DNA from: Komarekiella atlantica HA4396-MV6 | GTDB lineage: Bacteria; Cyanobacteriota; Cyanobacteriia; Cyanobacteriales; Nostocaceae | DNA length: 64,000 nucleotides | Assembly (NCBI GenBank): GCA_019359395.1 | Contig: JAHHHK010000029.1 | Coordinates: 1-64,000 of the forward strand | Direction: 5' to 3' | Shown: one piece after another, positions 9,073 through 17,201 of the stretch | Layout: each line of letters opens with the position of its first letter | How positions within the stretch are numbered: the first letter of the stretch is position 1 | Position numbers and translations under genes: made by a program | Notes under the pieces: generated by a model | What the model was told of the DNA's origin: nothing | Databases searched by the model: none | The model's input: only the letters and a program-made list of their open reading frames with translations

Positions 9073-10245
9073 TTAAACATCAACAGTACGGCCCTTTTGC
9101 GGAAAAATCCCCCCAGGCTTCCACTGCAAAAACACAATAATCAGCGCAAATACCATCACCTTCGCCATACTCGTCGTGGCAAAAAAAGTAAAGAAATCTG
9201 CCAAAGGCTTAACAGAACTCAACAACAAAGCCAGAGTACCAGAACCAATTAAAAAATTAGCTGTACCAATTCCCAACGCCGCCACAATAGTACCCGCCAA
9301 GTTGCCCACACCGCCGACGACAACAACCATAAAAGTATCGATAATATAGTTCTGTCCTGTATTTGGGCCGACAGAACCGAGCAAACTAATAGCACATCCA
9401 GCCACACCAGCTAAACCTGAACCCAGCGCAAAAGTCATAGCATCAACTTTTTGAGTTGGAATACCCAAACAAGCGCTCATACTCCGATTTTGTGTAACAG
9501 CCCGAATCCTTAAACCCCAGTTAGAACGTTGCAAAAATAGGTAAATTCCAGCTACACAAATTATCGTCAAAGCAATAATAAATAACCTAGCAAATGGCAA
9601 TTGCACACCACCCAACGATATCCCAGCTTGTAACCAAGTAGGAGCTGTTACATCTACATTTTGAGCGCCAAACCAAGGTTGAGTTACTGCTTGCTGATAA
9701 GTTTGACTTAATAAGTTGCCCGTTGCTATTGTCACCCCCAGTGATAGTAACAATATCACCGCCACAATCCAGTTACGAACTCTACCCAAATTCGTTCGGG
9801 AATTTAAAAGCCATAAACCTCCAAAAAATAGCAGAGAAAATAGAGCAATACCAATTACCATTACCCAATTAACACTGCGAACAAACTGCTGAAAAATCAA
9901 ACTTACTCCCCAAGTTGCTAATAAAGTTTCTAAAGGGCGTCCATACAGATAACGAATCACACCTCTTTCTAGAATTAGTCCCACAGCAGCCGTGAAAATA
10001 AAAGCGATAATTAACGCTAAAAATATATAACCTTCAAACCAAAATCCACCTAATTGTTTACATAAATTTTGGACAACAAATGTTGCATAAGCACCGAACA
10101 TCATCAATTCACCATGCGCCATATTGATGACACCCATCAATCCAAATATAATGGCTAGTCCCAACGCGGCAATTAATAATACAGCGCCAATACTAACACC
10201 ATTAAATACAGCTTCTAAAAAACCTGTTAACACTTTTTTCCTCAA
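9073..10245 (-). CDS. urtB: urea ABC transporter permease UrtB
   Basis: 390 aa permease of the LivH type. The N-terminal region reads AVFNGVSIGAVLLIAALGLAIIFGLMGVINMAHGELMMFGAY, the conserved helix and INMAHGE motif of this family. It has an extra central segment (about residues 130-190), as known in UrtB compared with LivH. The ATPase-contact loop is WGLRIRAVTQNRSMSACLGI. The urtC frame follows without a gap. A hairpin lies in the 127 bp between urtA and urtB and may lower expression of the membrane genes relative to the binding protein. Confidence 0.92.
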   Translation of the reverse strand: MRKKVLTGFLEAVFNGVSIGAVLLIAALGLAIIFGLMGVINMAHGELMMFGAYATFVVQNLCKQLGGFWFEGYIFLALIIAFIFTAAVGLILERGVIRYLYGRPLETLLATWGVSLIFQQFVRSVNWVMVIGIALFSLLFFGGLWLLNSRTNLGRVRNWIVAVILLLSLGVTIATGNLLSQTYQQAVTQPWFGAQNVDVTAPTWLQAGISLGGVQLPFARLFIIALTIICVAGIYLFLQRSNWGLRIRAVTQNRSMSACLGIPTQKVDAMTFALGSGLAGVAGCAISLLGSVGPNTGQNYIIDTFMVVVVGGVGNLAGTIVAALGIGTANFLIGSGTLALLLSSVKPLADFFTFFATTSMAKVMVFALIIVFLQWKPGGIFPQKGRTVDV

Positions 10246-10293
10246 CAGATATCAGCTTGTTGTTAGTAAATAGTCAATGCTCAACGTACTTTT

Positions 10294-10356
10294 CTTAGTG
10301 TCTTCGTGCCTTAGTGGTGATTTACTTTTGAAACACAGAGACACAAAGACACTAAG
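10294..10356 (-). terminator. hairpin between urtA and urtB (attenuator-like)
   Basis: Arms 10294-10308 and 10342-10356 are complementary at 14 of 15 positions (CTTAGTGTCTTCGTG against CACAAAGACACTAAG). The structure begins 16 bp beyond the urtA stop in the direction of transcription. It has no clear U tail. The arm sequence resembles a dispersed repeat common in Nostoc genomes. A role in partial termination or in stabilising the urtA message is an inference. Confidence 0.5.
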
Positions 10357-10372
10357 GTGAAAAGTCTTTGGC

Positions 10373-11689
10373 TTAGACTTTCTTGTATTTACCACCCTTA
10401 GCCGGGTCAGACCAATCACAAGCAAATCCTTTAGTTTCCTTTACATACTGATTCCAGGGAACTGGGTCAACTGGTGCAGGAGTAGCATAGACAATATCAA
10501 ACAAACCATCTTCTCTTACTTGACCAATTCGCACAATTTTGGATATGTGATTATTGGCGTTCATTGTCACTTTGCCTTCAGGTGCATCAATAGTTTGACC
10601 ATAAGCCGCAGTACGCACTTTAGCTAAATCAGTAGTGCCGGCTTTTTCTACTGCTTGTTTCCACAAATAAACTGCAATGTATGCCGCTTCCATTGGGTCA
10701 TTTGTTACCCGGTTTTCACCATACTCTTTCTTAAAAGCTGCGACAAACTTCTTGTTAGCAGGTGTGTCTACTGTTTGAAAGTAATTCCAAGCAGCATAAT
10801 GACCTTTGAGATACTCTACACCAATTGCTTTAACTTCTTCTTCAGCAATACTTACTGACATAGAAGGATATTTTTCTGGTGTTAATCCAGCGCCTTTTAG
10901 TTGTTTGAAAAAAGCAACATTACTATCACCATTTAGAGTATTGTAAATTACGCCACCATTAGGCAAGTTTTGCTTAATTTTAGTGATAATAGATGTAACT
11001 TCTGTGTTCCCTAGTGGTAAGTAATCTTCACCAACTGTTGTTCCGCCGAGAGCTTCTAATTGAGATTTAACTATTGTATTAGCAGTACGTGGAAAAACGT
11101 AGTCAGAGCCAACTAAAAAGAATTGTTTACCTTTATTTTTCAATAGCCAGTCAACAGACGGTTCAATTTGTTGATTTGGGGCTGCACCTGTGTAGAAAAT
11201 GTTTTTAGAACACTCTTGACCTTCATACTGCACAGGATACCAGAGCATGTGATTTTTGCTCTCAAATACTGGCTTAACATTCTTACGGCTAGCAGAAGTC
11301 CAACAACCAAAGATTACAGCAGTTTTATCTTGATCAATTAGCTTAGTTGCTTTTTCTCTAAAGGTATCCCAGTTAGAAGCACCATCTTCCACAATTGCTG
11401 TAATTTGTTTACCTAAAACACCACCAGCAGCGTTAATTTCCTTAATGGCTAGTTTTTCAGCATCTACAACGCTTTTTTCACTAATAGACATTGTGCCACT
11501 CAAAGAGTGCAAAATACCAACTTTGATCGTGTCACCACTAGTCGCGGCGACAGGAGAAGCATTGGTAGAGGCGGTTGGACTCTCTGTAGCAGTTGGAGAG
11601 TTATTCGCGCAAGCCTTCAGAAAAATGCTGCTACCAAAAGTTACAGAGCCGTAAATCAAAAAATTGCGTCGATTAAATCGTCTACTCAT
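10373..11689 (-). CDS. urtA: urea-binding lipoprotein UrtA
   Basis: 438 aa. The N-terminus carries a twin-arginine motif ([14 protein letters not shown]) followed by a hydrophobic stretch and a lipobox-like LKAC near residue 27. It may therefore be exported folded and anchored as a lipoprotein. A Thr/Ser/Ala-rich linker follows. The body starts with [20 protein letters not shown], the type I periplasmic-binding fold of the urea/amide (FmdD-like) branch, with [20 protein letters not shown] as a typical segment. It captures urea for UrtBCDE and is the first gene of the operon. Confidence 0.94.
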   Translation of the reverse strand: MSRRFNRRNFLIYGSVTFGSSIFLKACANNSPTATESPTASTNASPVAATSGDTIKVGILHSLSGTMSISEKSVVDAEKLAIKEINAAGGVLGKQITAIVEDGASNWDTFREKATKLIDQDKTAVIFGCWTSASRKNVKPVFESKNHMLWYPVQYEGQECSKNIFYTGAAPNQQIEPSVDWLLKNKGKQFFLVGSDYVFPRTANTIVKSQLEALGGTTVGEDYLPLGNTEVTSIITKIKQNLPNGGVIYNTLNGDSNVAFFKQLKGAGLTPEKYPSMSVSIAEEEVKAIGVEYLKGHYAAWNYFQTVDTPANKKFVAAFKKEYGENRVTNDPMEAAYIAVYLWKQAVEKAGTTDLAKVRTAAYGQTIDAPEGKVTMNANNHISKIVRIGQVREDGLFDIVYATPAPVDPVPWNQYVKETKGFACDWSDPAKGGKYKKV

Positions 11690-11717
11690 CTTTTTATCAA
11701 TTCTCTTCTCAATGAAT

Positions 11718-11738
11718 CAGCTTGCTATTAGCAAGCTG
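11718..11738 (-). promoter_or_regulatory. stem-loop in the urtA leader
   Basis: Perfect 8-bp arms CAGCTTGC and GCAAGCTG around a 5-nt loop, 28 bp upstream of the urtA start codon. If transcription begins near 11755, as the candidate promoter implies, this hairpin lies in the 5' leader. It could affect message stability or translation; no function is shown. Confidence 0.45.
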
Positions 11739-11761
11739 ACAATTTAAACCTTTAAACTGTG

Positions 11762-11804
11762 ATATTAGTGCGTTATTTGACAATTAAAAAGTTATTTTTG
11801 ATAC
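11762..11804 (-). promoter_or_regulatory. candidate NtcA-activated promoter of urtA
   Basis: Reading the minus strand, GTATCAAAAATAAC (11804-11791) fits the NtcA consensus GTA-N8-TAC except for one base (AAC for TAC). It is followed after 23 nt by the -10-like TAATAT (11767-11762). NtcA-dependent promoters have this site about 20-24 nt before the -10 box, and urea uptake genes in Anabaena are known to be under nitrogen control. The imperfect half-site keeps confidence moderate. Confidence 0.5.
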
Positions 11805-11871
11805 AATTTGTTCTGTTTTGTTAACCCAAAATTAACCAGGTTAAGAAGAATCAATATTTGTAAAATTATTA

Positions 11872-13038
11872 CTAGCGGTGAGGAGATAGCTGAGCAATAA
11901 TTTCGTCTTCTTTGCCTGCTGCAAAGTTAGCAAAGCGCCTTGCTAAGGGCGGTACAATCACTAGGGGGTTGCTAAAACCAGAGAAAACATGAATATCATC
12001 AAATCCGGGGACAGCACCAATTAAAGGTAATTTATCGCTACTAAATGCCACCAAACAATGATGCCAGATGCCTGGTAAGTTTCCCAAGGCTGGTAACACT
12101 TGAGTAATGCTTTTTCGCAGCCATTTTTCACTTGCTTCTGAGTTTACCTTGGCATGAGAATCTGTGAGAACACGGCTAATTTGGCCTAAGCGCAAGCTAC
12201 CATCTTGAAACTGAATTGCACCAGCATCTAAAATCGGTGGCACTGGCTCATTATCTGGTTGATTCCACAATTCATCAACTTGAGTAGATTCAGCTTCTAA
12301 TTCCAACCGTTGCAGATTAGCTGGCATAACTAAAGTGCGTAACCTCACATCAACGGGTGGAGTTTCGATAATTTCTGCGTGAGTAAAATATAGCTTGATA
12401 GGAATACCCGCTGATTTTAATAGTTGTCGGCTGAGTCCACCAGCACAAACGACAATGTTAGCGCTGTGGTAAGTTGTAGTAGTTGTTTTTACGCCATTTT
12501 GTGCTATTTGCAATACTTGAGTAATCTGCATTTCACCCCCGGCACGCAGAAAAGCTTGAATATAAGCTTGTGCTGTTTTTTCTGGGTGAATATGTCCATG
12601 TTTGACAGTTAAAGCGCCAGATATTGCCTCTCGATTTAGTAGTGGTTCCAAATCACAAGCTTCTTGTACACTAAGTAGGCGAGGTGGAATGGCAAAATGC
12701 GCGTAAGATGCAGCAGTTGCATCTGGGTCACTATCTGCTGAAATAGTTAGTAATAAGTCTAATTCGCGAAATTGGATATCAGCGTCTAACTCTTGAGATA
12801 GGATGTGATAAAGTGCGTTGGCGTAGCCAGTCGTAGACATCGCCTCTTGGCACAATTGCCGAGTTAGGGGTGTAGTACCTGACCAGTAAGCAAGCCCACC
12901 ATAACTATAACGAGTTGCATTTTGTGGTGTTTCGTATTGCTCTAATAAAAGTACAGCAAAACCCGTTTTGACTAATTCATAGGCAAGTGCAGCACCCGTA
13001 ATTCCACCACCAACTACAATCCAGTCGAAGGTTTTCAT
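11872..13038 (-). CDS. FAD-dependent oxidoreductase of the DAO/glycine-oxidase family
   Basis: 388 aa. The N-terminus FDWIVVGGGITGAALAYELVKTGFAVLLLEQ is the GxGxxG FAD-binding fold, and IVVCAGG and GLSRQLLKSAG follow in the middle. The C-terminus LIGAVPGFDDIHVFSGFSNPLVIVPPLARRFANF is the second FAD-contact region of DadA/ThiO-like enzymes. The substrate, probably an amino acid or other amine, cannot be told from the sequence. It lies upstream of urtA in the same orientation but is separated by the urtA promoter region. Confidence 0.82.
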   Translation of the reverse strand: MKTFDWIVVGGGITGAALAYELVKTGFAVLLLEQYETPQNATRYSYGGLAYWSGTTPLTRQLCQEAMSTTGYANALYHILSQELDADIQFRELDLLLTISADSDPDATAASYAHFAIPPRLLSVQEACDLEPLLNREAISGALTVKHGHIHPEKTAQAYIQAFLRAGGEMQITQVLQIAQNGVKTTTTTYHSANIVVCAGGLSRQLLKSAGIPIKLYFTHAEIIETPPVDVRLRTLVMPANLQRLELEAESTQVDELWNQPDNEPVPPILDAGAIQFQDGSLRLGQISRVLTDSHAKVNSEASEKWLRKSITQVLPALGNLPGIWHHCLVAFSSDKLPLIGAVPGFDDIHVFSGFSNPLVIVPPLARRFANFAAGKEDEIIAQLSPHR

Positions 13039-13150
13039 CTAATATATTCTGTGTAAATGACTTAAAAGATATTCTCCCGCAAAAATAGGCTATTGTTATT
13101 TGTGCAATCCAGATAGGCAACACGGGATATTGGTAAATTTTTTATAAATA

Positions 13151-13268
13151 AAACCACAGATGAACACAGATAAACACAGATAATTCATCGGTGTTTATCT
13201 GTCTTGAAAAGTTTTGCGCTCCTGTTACCCGGAGCTTCGCTTACTTTTCGCTGTGTTTATCTGTGGTT
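13151..13268. repeat. inverted 'ACACAGATAAACACAGAT' repeat with repeat-rich core
   Basis: The left side (13151-13182) has direct copies of ACACAGATAAAC. The right side (13253-13267, GTGTTTATCTGTGGT) is their reverse complement. Between them is a GC-richer stretch of the kind scattered in Nostoc intergenic DNA. No gene is present. Confidence 0.6.
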
Positions 13269-13279
13269 ACTTTTTTTGC

Positions 13280-13357
13280 TTATACCGATTCAATTAATGA
13301 TTGCAACAAATCCTTTGGTAGAGACGTTGTATTGCAACGTCTCTACATGGTCTATCT
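13280..13357. repeat. partial copy of the GAGACGTTGC palindromic miniature element
   Basis: Begins TATACCGATTCAATTAATG and includes the core palindrome at 13318-13346 (arms around GAGACGTTG / CAACGTCTC). It matches the left part and core of copies near 41152, 50092 and 60488, but the right end is missing here. It fills the gap between the FAD oxidoreductase and the HtrA-type gene together with the neighbouring repeat. Confidence 0.7.
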
Positions 13358-13432
13358 TGGTACTCAACGACGGCAGCTTCCGCCATAGACGCCCAGGCGG
13401 CTTGTCAAAGAAATCTGAACTTTGGTAACTAA

Positions 13433-14653
13433 CTACGAAGCATTTTGTAACTCAGCTGTGCGGACTGAAAGTTGCTGTGTCTGATTACCACGTTGAACTT
13501 TCAACTGCAAAGTTTGACCGAGGCGACTATCTTCGACAATATTTTGCAATTGTTCGGCTGTGGTGATTGATTTACCATCAATTTGAACAATTACATCGCC
13601 GCGCCGCATACCCGCTGTAGCAGCTGGGGAGTTGGGTATAACTCGCATTACCAAAACGCCGTTAACTTCTGGTATCTGGATAGGAGAATTAGGATCAGTG
13701 TTATTTTGCTTGGCTAGCTGGGGTGTCAAAGTTAGCATTTGCACACCTAAATAGGGGTGAGCAACTTTACCGTCGCGTTGCAGTTGAATTGCGATCGCTT
13801 TGGCTTTATCTATAGGAATAGCAAACCCAATACCCATTGCATCAGGGCGAATGGCTGTGTTGATCCCAATCACTTCACCGCGGCCATTCAGCAGTGGCCC
13901 GCCAGAATTACCAGGGTTAATCGCTGCATCGGTTTGAATAAACTCTAGGCGTTTATCAATAATGCCAACTTGAGCACTAGAACGCTTGAGGGTGCTAACA
14001 ATTCCCAAAGTCACGGTATTATCAAATCCTAAAGGATTGCCAACTGCGATCGCCCAGTCTCCTACTTGTACATTATTAGAAGAACCCAAAGGCGCAACTG
14101 GTAAATCATTACCAGCGTTAATCTTGACTACTGCCAAATCTGTGACTTCATCAATTCCTTGAACCTTCCCTTCAAAGGTGCGACCATCTTTGAGGCGGAC
14201 TGTCACCTTATCAGCTTTATCGACCACATGGGCATTAGTCAAAACTAACCCGCTCTTATCAATAATGAAACCGGAGCCTAAACCGCGCAATTGCTCAGAA
14301 GGCATTTGTTGAGGTAAGCCCTCACCAAAAAACCGACGGAACAACGGGTCTTCAAAAAATGGATCAACACGCCGAGTAATTGTACGTTCTGTATCAATGC
14401 GTACAACTGCTGTACCAACACGATTTACTGCTGCTGTCACAAAGCTACTGCTACCCATAGCAGCATTTGCTGGTGACTGGCGTTGAGCAATCAGTTCTGG
14501 TGCATCACTAGCAGTAATGGTGGGCGCGGGTTCTGCTTGAGAAGGCAATACCTGGAGGCTGCTAACCGTTAATATAACTCCAAGCGCGATCGCTAACACA
14601 TGAGTACAGAATTGGCGTACAGACCAGGGTAGTTTGGAAATTCGCATAATCAC
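13433..14653 (-). CDS. HtrA/Deg-type serine protease with one PDZ domain
   Basis: 406 aa. A signal or anchor segment spans about residues 15-40 (ending SQAEP). The trypsin-like domain follows, with all three catalytic residues in motif: LTNAHVV (His), DLAVVKI (Asp) and NPGNSGGPL (Ser). One PDZ domain occupies the last 110 residues (YLGVQM to QLKVQRG, with [13 protein letters not shown]). Cyanobacteria carry three such proteases (HtrA, HhoA, HhoB) that handle damaged envelope proteins; which one this is cannot be told here. ATG at 14647 is an alternative start. Confidence 0.92.
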   Translation of the reverse strand: MIMRISKLPWSVRQFCTHVLAIALGVILTVSSLQVLPSQAEPAPTITASDAPELIAQRQSPANAAMGSSSFVTAAVNRVGTAVVRIDTERTITRRVDPFFEDPLFRRFFGEGLPQQMPSEQLRGLGSGFIIDKSGLVLTNAHVVDKADKVTVRLKDGRTFEGKVQGIDEVTDLAVVKINAGNDLPVAPLGSSNNVQVGDWAIAVGNPLGFDNTVTLGIVSTLKRSSAQVGIIDKRLEFIQTDAAINPGNSGGPLLNGRGEVIGINTAIRPDAMGIGFAIPIDKAKAIAIQLQRDGKVAHPYLGVQMLTLTPQLAKQNNTDPNSPIQIPEVNGVLVMRVIPNSPAATAGMRRGDVIVQIDGKSITTAEQLQNIVEDSRLGQTLQLKVQRGNQTQQLSVRTAELQNAS

Positions 14654-14895
14654 AACCTAATTTAGAAACGTAATTTTGTTATTTAGTCGTGACAAATCTT
14701 TCTACAGTTATTTTTGCAGGATTGACGTTTACTCTGTGCTTCAAGTTTCGCCTACCTCCCCAACATTGGAGTTGAGGCATAGTGCAAATTACCTGTAATC
14801 AAATTAATTGAATTTTTAGCCCAAAAGCTATTATGGAGATTCACCCTTGAGAGGTACGGATCTCACCCAATAATGTGAGGATTTGAAAAACTCTT

Positions 14896-14956
14896 CCCCA
14901 ATCCCCAGTCCCCAATCTCCAGTCCCCAATCCCCAATCCCCAATCCCCAGTCCCCT
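14896..14956. repeat. heptamer tandem repeat (CCCCAAT / CCCCAGT type)
   Basis: About eight consecutive 7-bp units alternating between CCCCAAT and CCCCAGT, an STRR array in the divergent region between the HtrA-type gene and the metal-sensor gene. It ends 41 bp before the ATG of the latter, so any promoter of that gene must lie within or beyond the array. Confidence 0.85.
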
Positions 14957-14997
14957 ATTAGGCTAGGATCTGAGTACTACCAGCATTTTGATTACCC

Positions 14998-15399
14998 ATG
15001 AATGGATTAAACCGATTAGGTCAAGAATCCTTGCCCATATCCCAGCAAGCAGAACACTCCCACAGTCACAATACAGACCACAAGCATACAGATCATACTC
15101 CTGAAGATGGAGAGTCGGTTCATCCTCATGTCCATAGTGAAGAGTCGTTACGGCGAATTGTCAATCGGTTATCGCGTATAGAAGGGCATGTTCGCGGCAT
15201 TAAGACAATGGTGCAGCAAAGTAGCCCTTGTCCTGATGTTTTGTTGCAAATTGCCGCAGTCCGGGGCGCACTAGACCGGGTAGCACGAATAGTTCTAGAT
15301 GAACATTTAACTGAGTGTATTGCCAGAGCCGCCAAGGAGGGCAATATGGAAGTTGAAATTCAACAGTTAAAAGCTGCTTTAGATCGTTTTTTGCCTTAA
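14998..15399 (+). CDS. CsoR/RcnR-family metal sensor, InrS-like
   Basis: 133 aa. The first 45 residues are rich in His (HSHNTDHKHTDHTP, HPHVHSEE). The body is the all-helical DUF156 fold beginning LRRIVNRLSRIEGHVRGIKTMV. Cys in SSPCPDV, and His and Cys in DEHLTEC, are the metal-site residues of the CsoR group. The His-rich head plus Cys-His-Cys set resembles cyanobacterial InrS, a nickel-responsive repressor. Copper or another metal remains possible. No metal exporter gene is next to it, so the target promoter is unknown. Confidence 0.85.
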   Translation: MNGLNRLGQESLPISQQAEHSHSHNTDHKHTDHTPEDGESVHPHVHSEESLRRIVNRLSRIEGHVRGIKTMVQQSSPCPDVLLQIAAVRGALDRVARIVLDEHLTECIARAAKEGNMEVEIQQLKAALDRFLP

Positions 15400-15485
15400 G
15401 TTAGGCCAAAAAACTATTACACAGTGAATTGAACAATAATATAAAAAGATTCCTGAATTATTAGAATTGGGAATCTGAGTCAACT

Positions 15486-16298
15486 ATGATTTCAAAAAAT
15501 TATCAATTTCATTATTGTTTAATTGGTAATGCAGACAAACCACTAATTCTTTTTCTGCATGGCTTCATGGGTAATATTGATGAGTTTGATGAAGTCATAA
15601 AATTACTATCCAACGAATTTTCTTATCTAATCCTTGACCTTCCAGGACATGGCAAAACTCAAGTTTTGGGTGGGGATAATTATTATACAATTGAAAATAC
15701 TGCTTATGCATTAATTCACTTACTAGACAAGTTAAACATTGCAAAATGCTTTTTAGTTGGTTATTCAATGGGTGGGAGATTGGGCTTATACCTGACTCTG
15801 CACTTTCCAGAACGTTTTTATAAGGTAGTATTAGAGTCAGCTTCCCCAGGTTTGCCGACAGAAACAGAAAGATTAGAACGAATTAAACGTGATACGCAAA
15901 TAGGGAAGAAATTAATTAGAAACAATAACAAAATTGATTTTGCAACTTTTTTGGCAAATTGGTACAATGAGCCAATTTTTGGTTCTATAAAAAACCATCC
16001 ACAATATGAACGCATGATAGAAAGCCGATTGCAAAATAATCCAATGGAATTAGATAAATCACTGCGCTTCATGGGTACTGGATGCCAACCATCTTTGTGG
16101 GCAAAGCTTAAAGAAAATATAATTCCCATGCTTTTGCTTGCTGGTGAATATGATGAAAAATTTATAGATATTAATATAAAAATGACTAAAATATGTGAAT
16201 TTTCCCGGTTAGAGATAATTGATCATGCTGGGCATAATATTCACTTTGAAAATACCGTGGCATTTGTGCAAAATGTCAATTATTTTTTTACGCAGTAA
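15486..16298 (+). CDS. menH: alpha/beta hydrolase, probable MenH (SHCHC synthase)
   Basis: 270 aa. FLHGFMGNIDEF is the oxyanion-hole strand, DLPGHGKT the next loop and GYSMGGRLGLYL the nucleophile elbow with the catalytic Ser. Asp in AGEYDEKF and His in DHAGHNIHFEN complete the triad. The GFMG, DLPGHG and GYSMGGR set is characteristic of MenH, which makes SHCHC in menaquinone/phylloquinone synthesis, a pathway cyanobacteria need for photosystem I. No other men gene is nearby. The gene is AT-richer than its neighbours. Confidence 0.72.
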   Translation: MISKNYQFHYCLIGNADKPLILFLHGFMGNIDEFDEVIKLLSNEFSYLILDLPGHGKTQVLGGDNYYTIENTAYALIHLLDKLNIAKCFLVGYSMGGRLGLYLTLHFPERFYKVVLESASPGLPTETERLERIKRDTQIGKKLIRNNNKIDFATFLANWYNEPIFGSIKNHPQYERMIESRLQNNPMELDKSLRFMGTGCQPSLWAKLKENIIPMLLLAGEYDEKFIDINIKMTKICEFSRLEIIDHAGHNIHFENTVAFVQNVNYFFTQ

Positions 16299-16316
16299 GT
16301 TAAAACTAGAATAATT

Positions 16317-17045
16317 TCACTGCTTTGGTTGCTTCTCTACTTGCTTACTGGAAGGAGTTGGAGATGGGGTTAACTTCTGTGATGCTGGTTGCTTAGCTGC
16401 GTTTAATTCCTCTTGTAACATTTTCTGATAAATCTTTGGCAAAGAGCTACTAATAGAATTAGTTTCAATGCCATATCCTAAACTTGTCCAAGTGGGAGAG
16501 AGTCGCCGCAAAACATCATTTAACTTTCCCTGACGCAGTAGTTGAGAAATATCAGTTCCCCAAACTTGCGAATCATTTAACCAACGGTAAACTACTTTAT
16601 CTTGATACTCTGGTTCAAAACTATAAGCAGCCCAAAACATTAATTGCATTGGATTTGGGTGATAACGGGGGGCTATGTTATACCAGGTAGTATTGATGAT
16701 TTGATATCTACCAGCAGCGGTAGAACAATTACCCGTATTAGGGCCTATGACAATTGTGACGCATATTTCAGGATGTCGGCTGAGGTCGTTAATCTGCTGT
16801 CCACCATACAACAGCGAATAGGGACGGCTGCTATTGGCCTCACTTGCTGAGATGGTTCGCATCAAAGCACGGATATAAGGATCGCCCCCTTTCATCACCA
16901 AAGGTGGCTGTTTGACTTCAAAGACAGGATCGGAAGGCGATCGCAGTTCACCATAAATGTACCACTGTAACAAACACACCAAGCCGAGAAGCGCGGCTAT
17001 TGGGCCAATTAGTTTTTCGACGCCCTTGAATTTAAAGCCTTTCAG
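16317..17045 (-). CDS. membrane-anchored lysozyme-like glycoside hydrolase, apparent CTG start
   Basis: About 242 aa if started at CTG 17045. Upstream of the first ordinary start codons the frame continues with KGFKFKGVEKLIGPIAALLG and the anchor helix, and AAGGAG sits 6 nt before the CTG. The next in-frame candidates (TTG or GTG near 16980) would cut into the helix. The outer domain has RALMRTISASEANSSRPYSLLYGG and STAAGRYQIINTTWYNIA, matching cyanobacterial muramidase-like proteins with the catalytic Glu in SASEAN. The tail is rich in Gln, Pro and Ser. It probably cuts peptidoglycan outside the inner membrane. Confidence 0.75.
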   Translation of the reverse strand: MKGFKFKGVEKLIGPIAALLGLVCLLQWYIYGELRSPSDPVFEVKQPPLVMKGGDPYIRALMRTISASEANSSRPYSLLYGGQQINDLSRHPEICVTIVIGPNTGNCSTAAGRYQIINTTWYNIAPRYHPNPMQLMFWAAYSFEPEYQDKVVYRWLNDSQVWGTDISQLLRQGKLNDVLRRLSPTWTSLGYGIETNSISSSLPKIYQKMLQEELNAAKQPASQKLTPSPTPSSKQVEKQPKQ

Positions 17046-17201
17046 GTTTGACTCCTTCCTATTCGCTCTCTGTAGCTAACAACAACCATTGACGCACTTA
17101 TTTCGGCAAAGTTCACCATTGTGATTGCTGCGTGCGATCGCTTCTAAGCTGTCAAGCTAAGAACTAGGAATAAATACTCCTAATTCCTAGCTTAGTACTG
17201 A

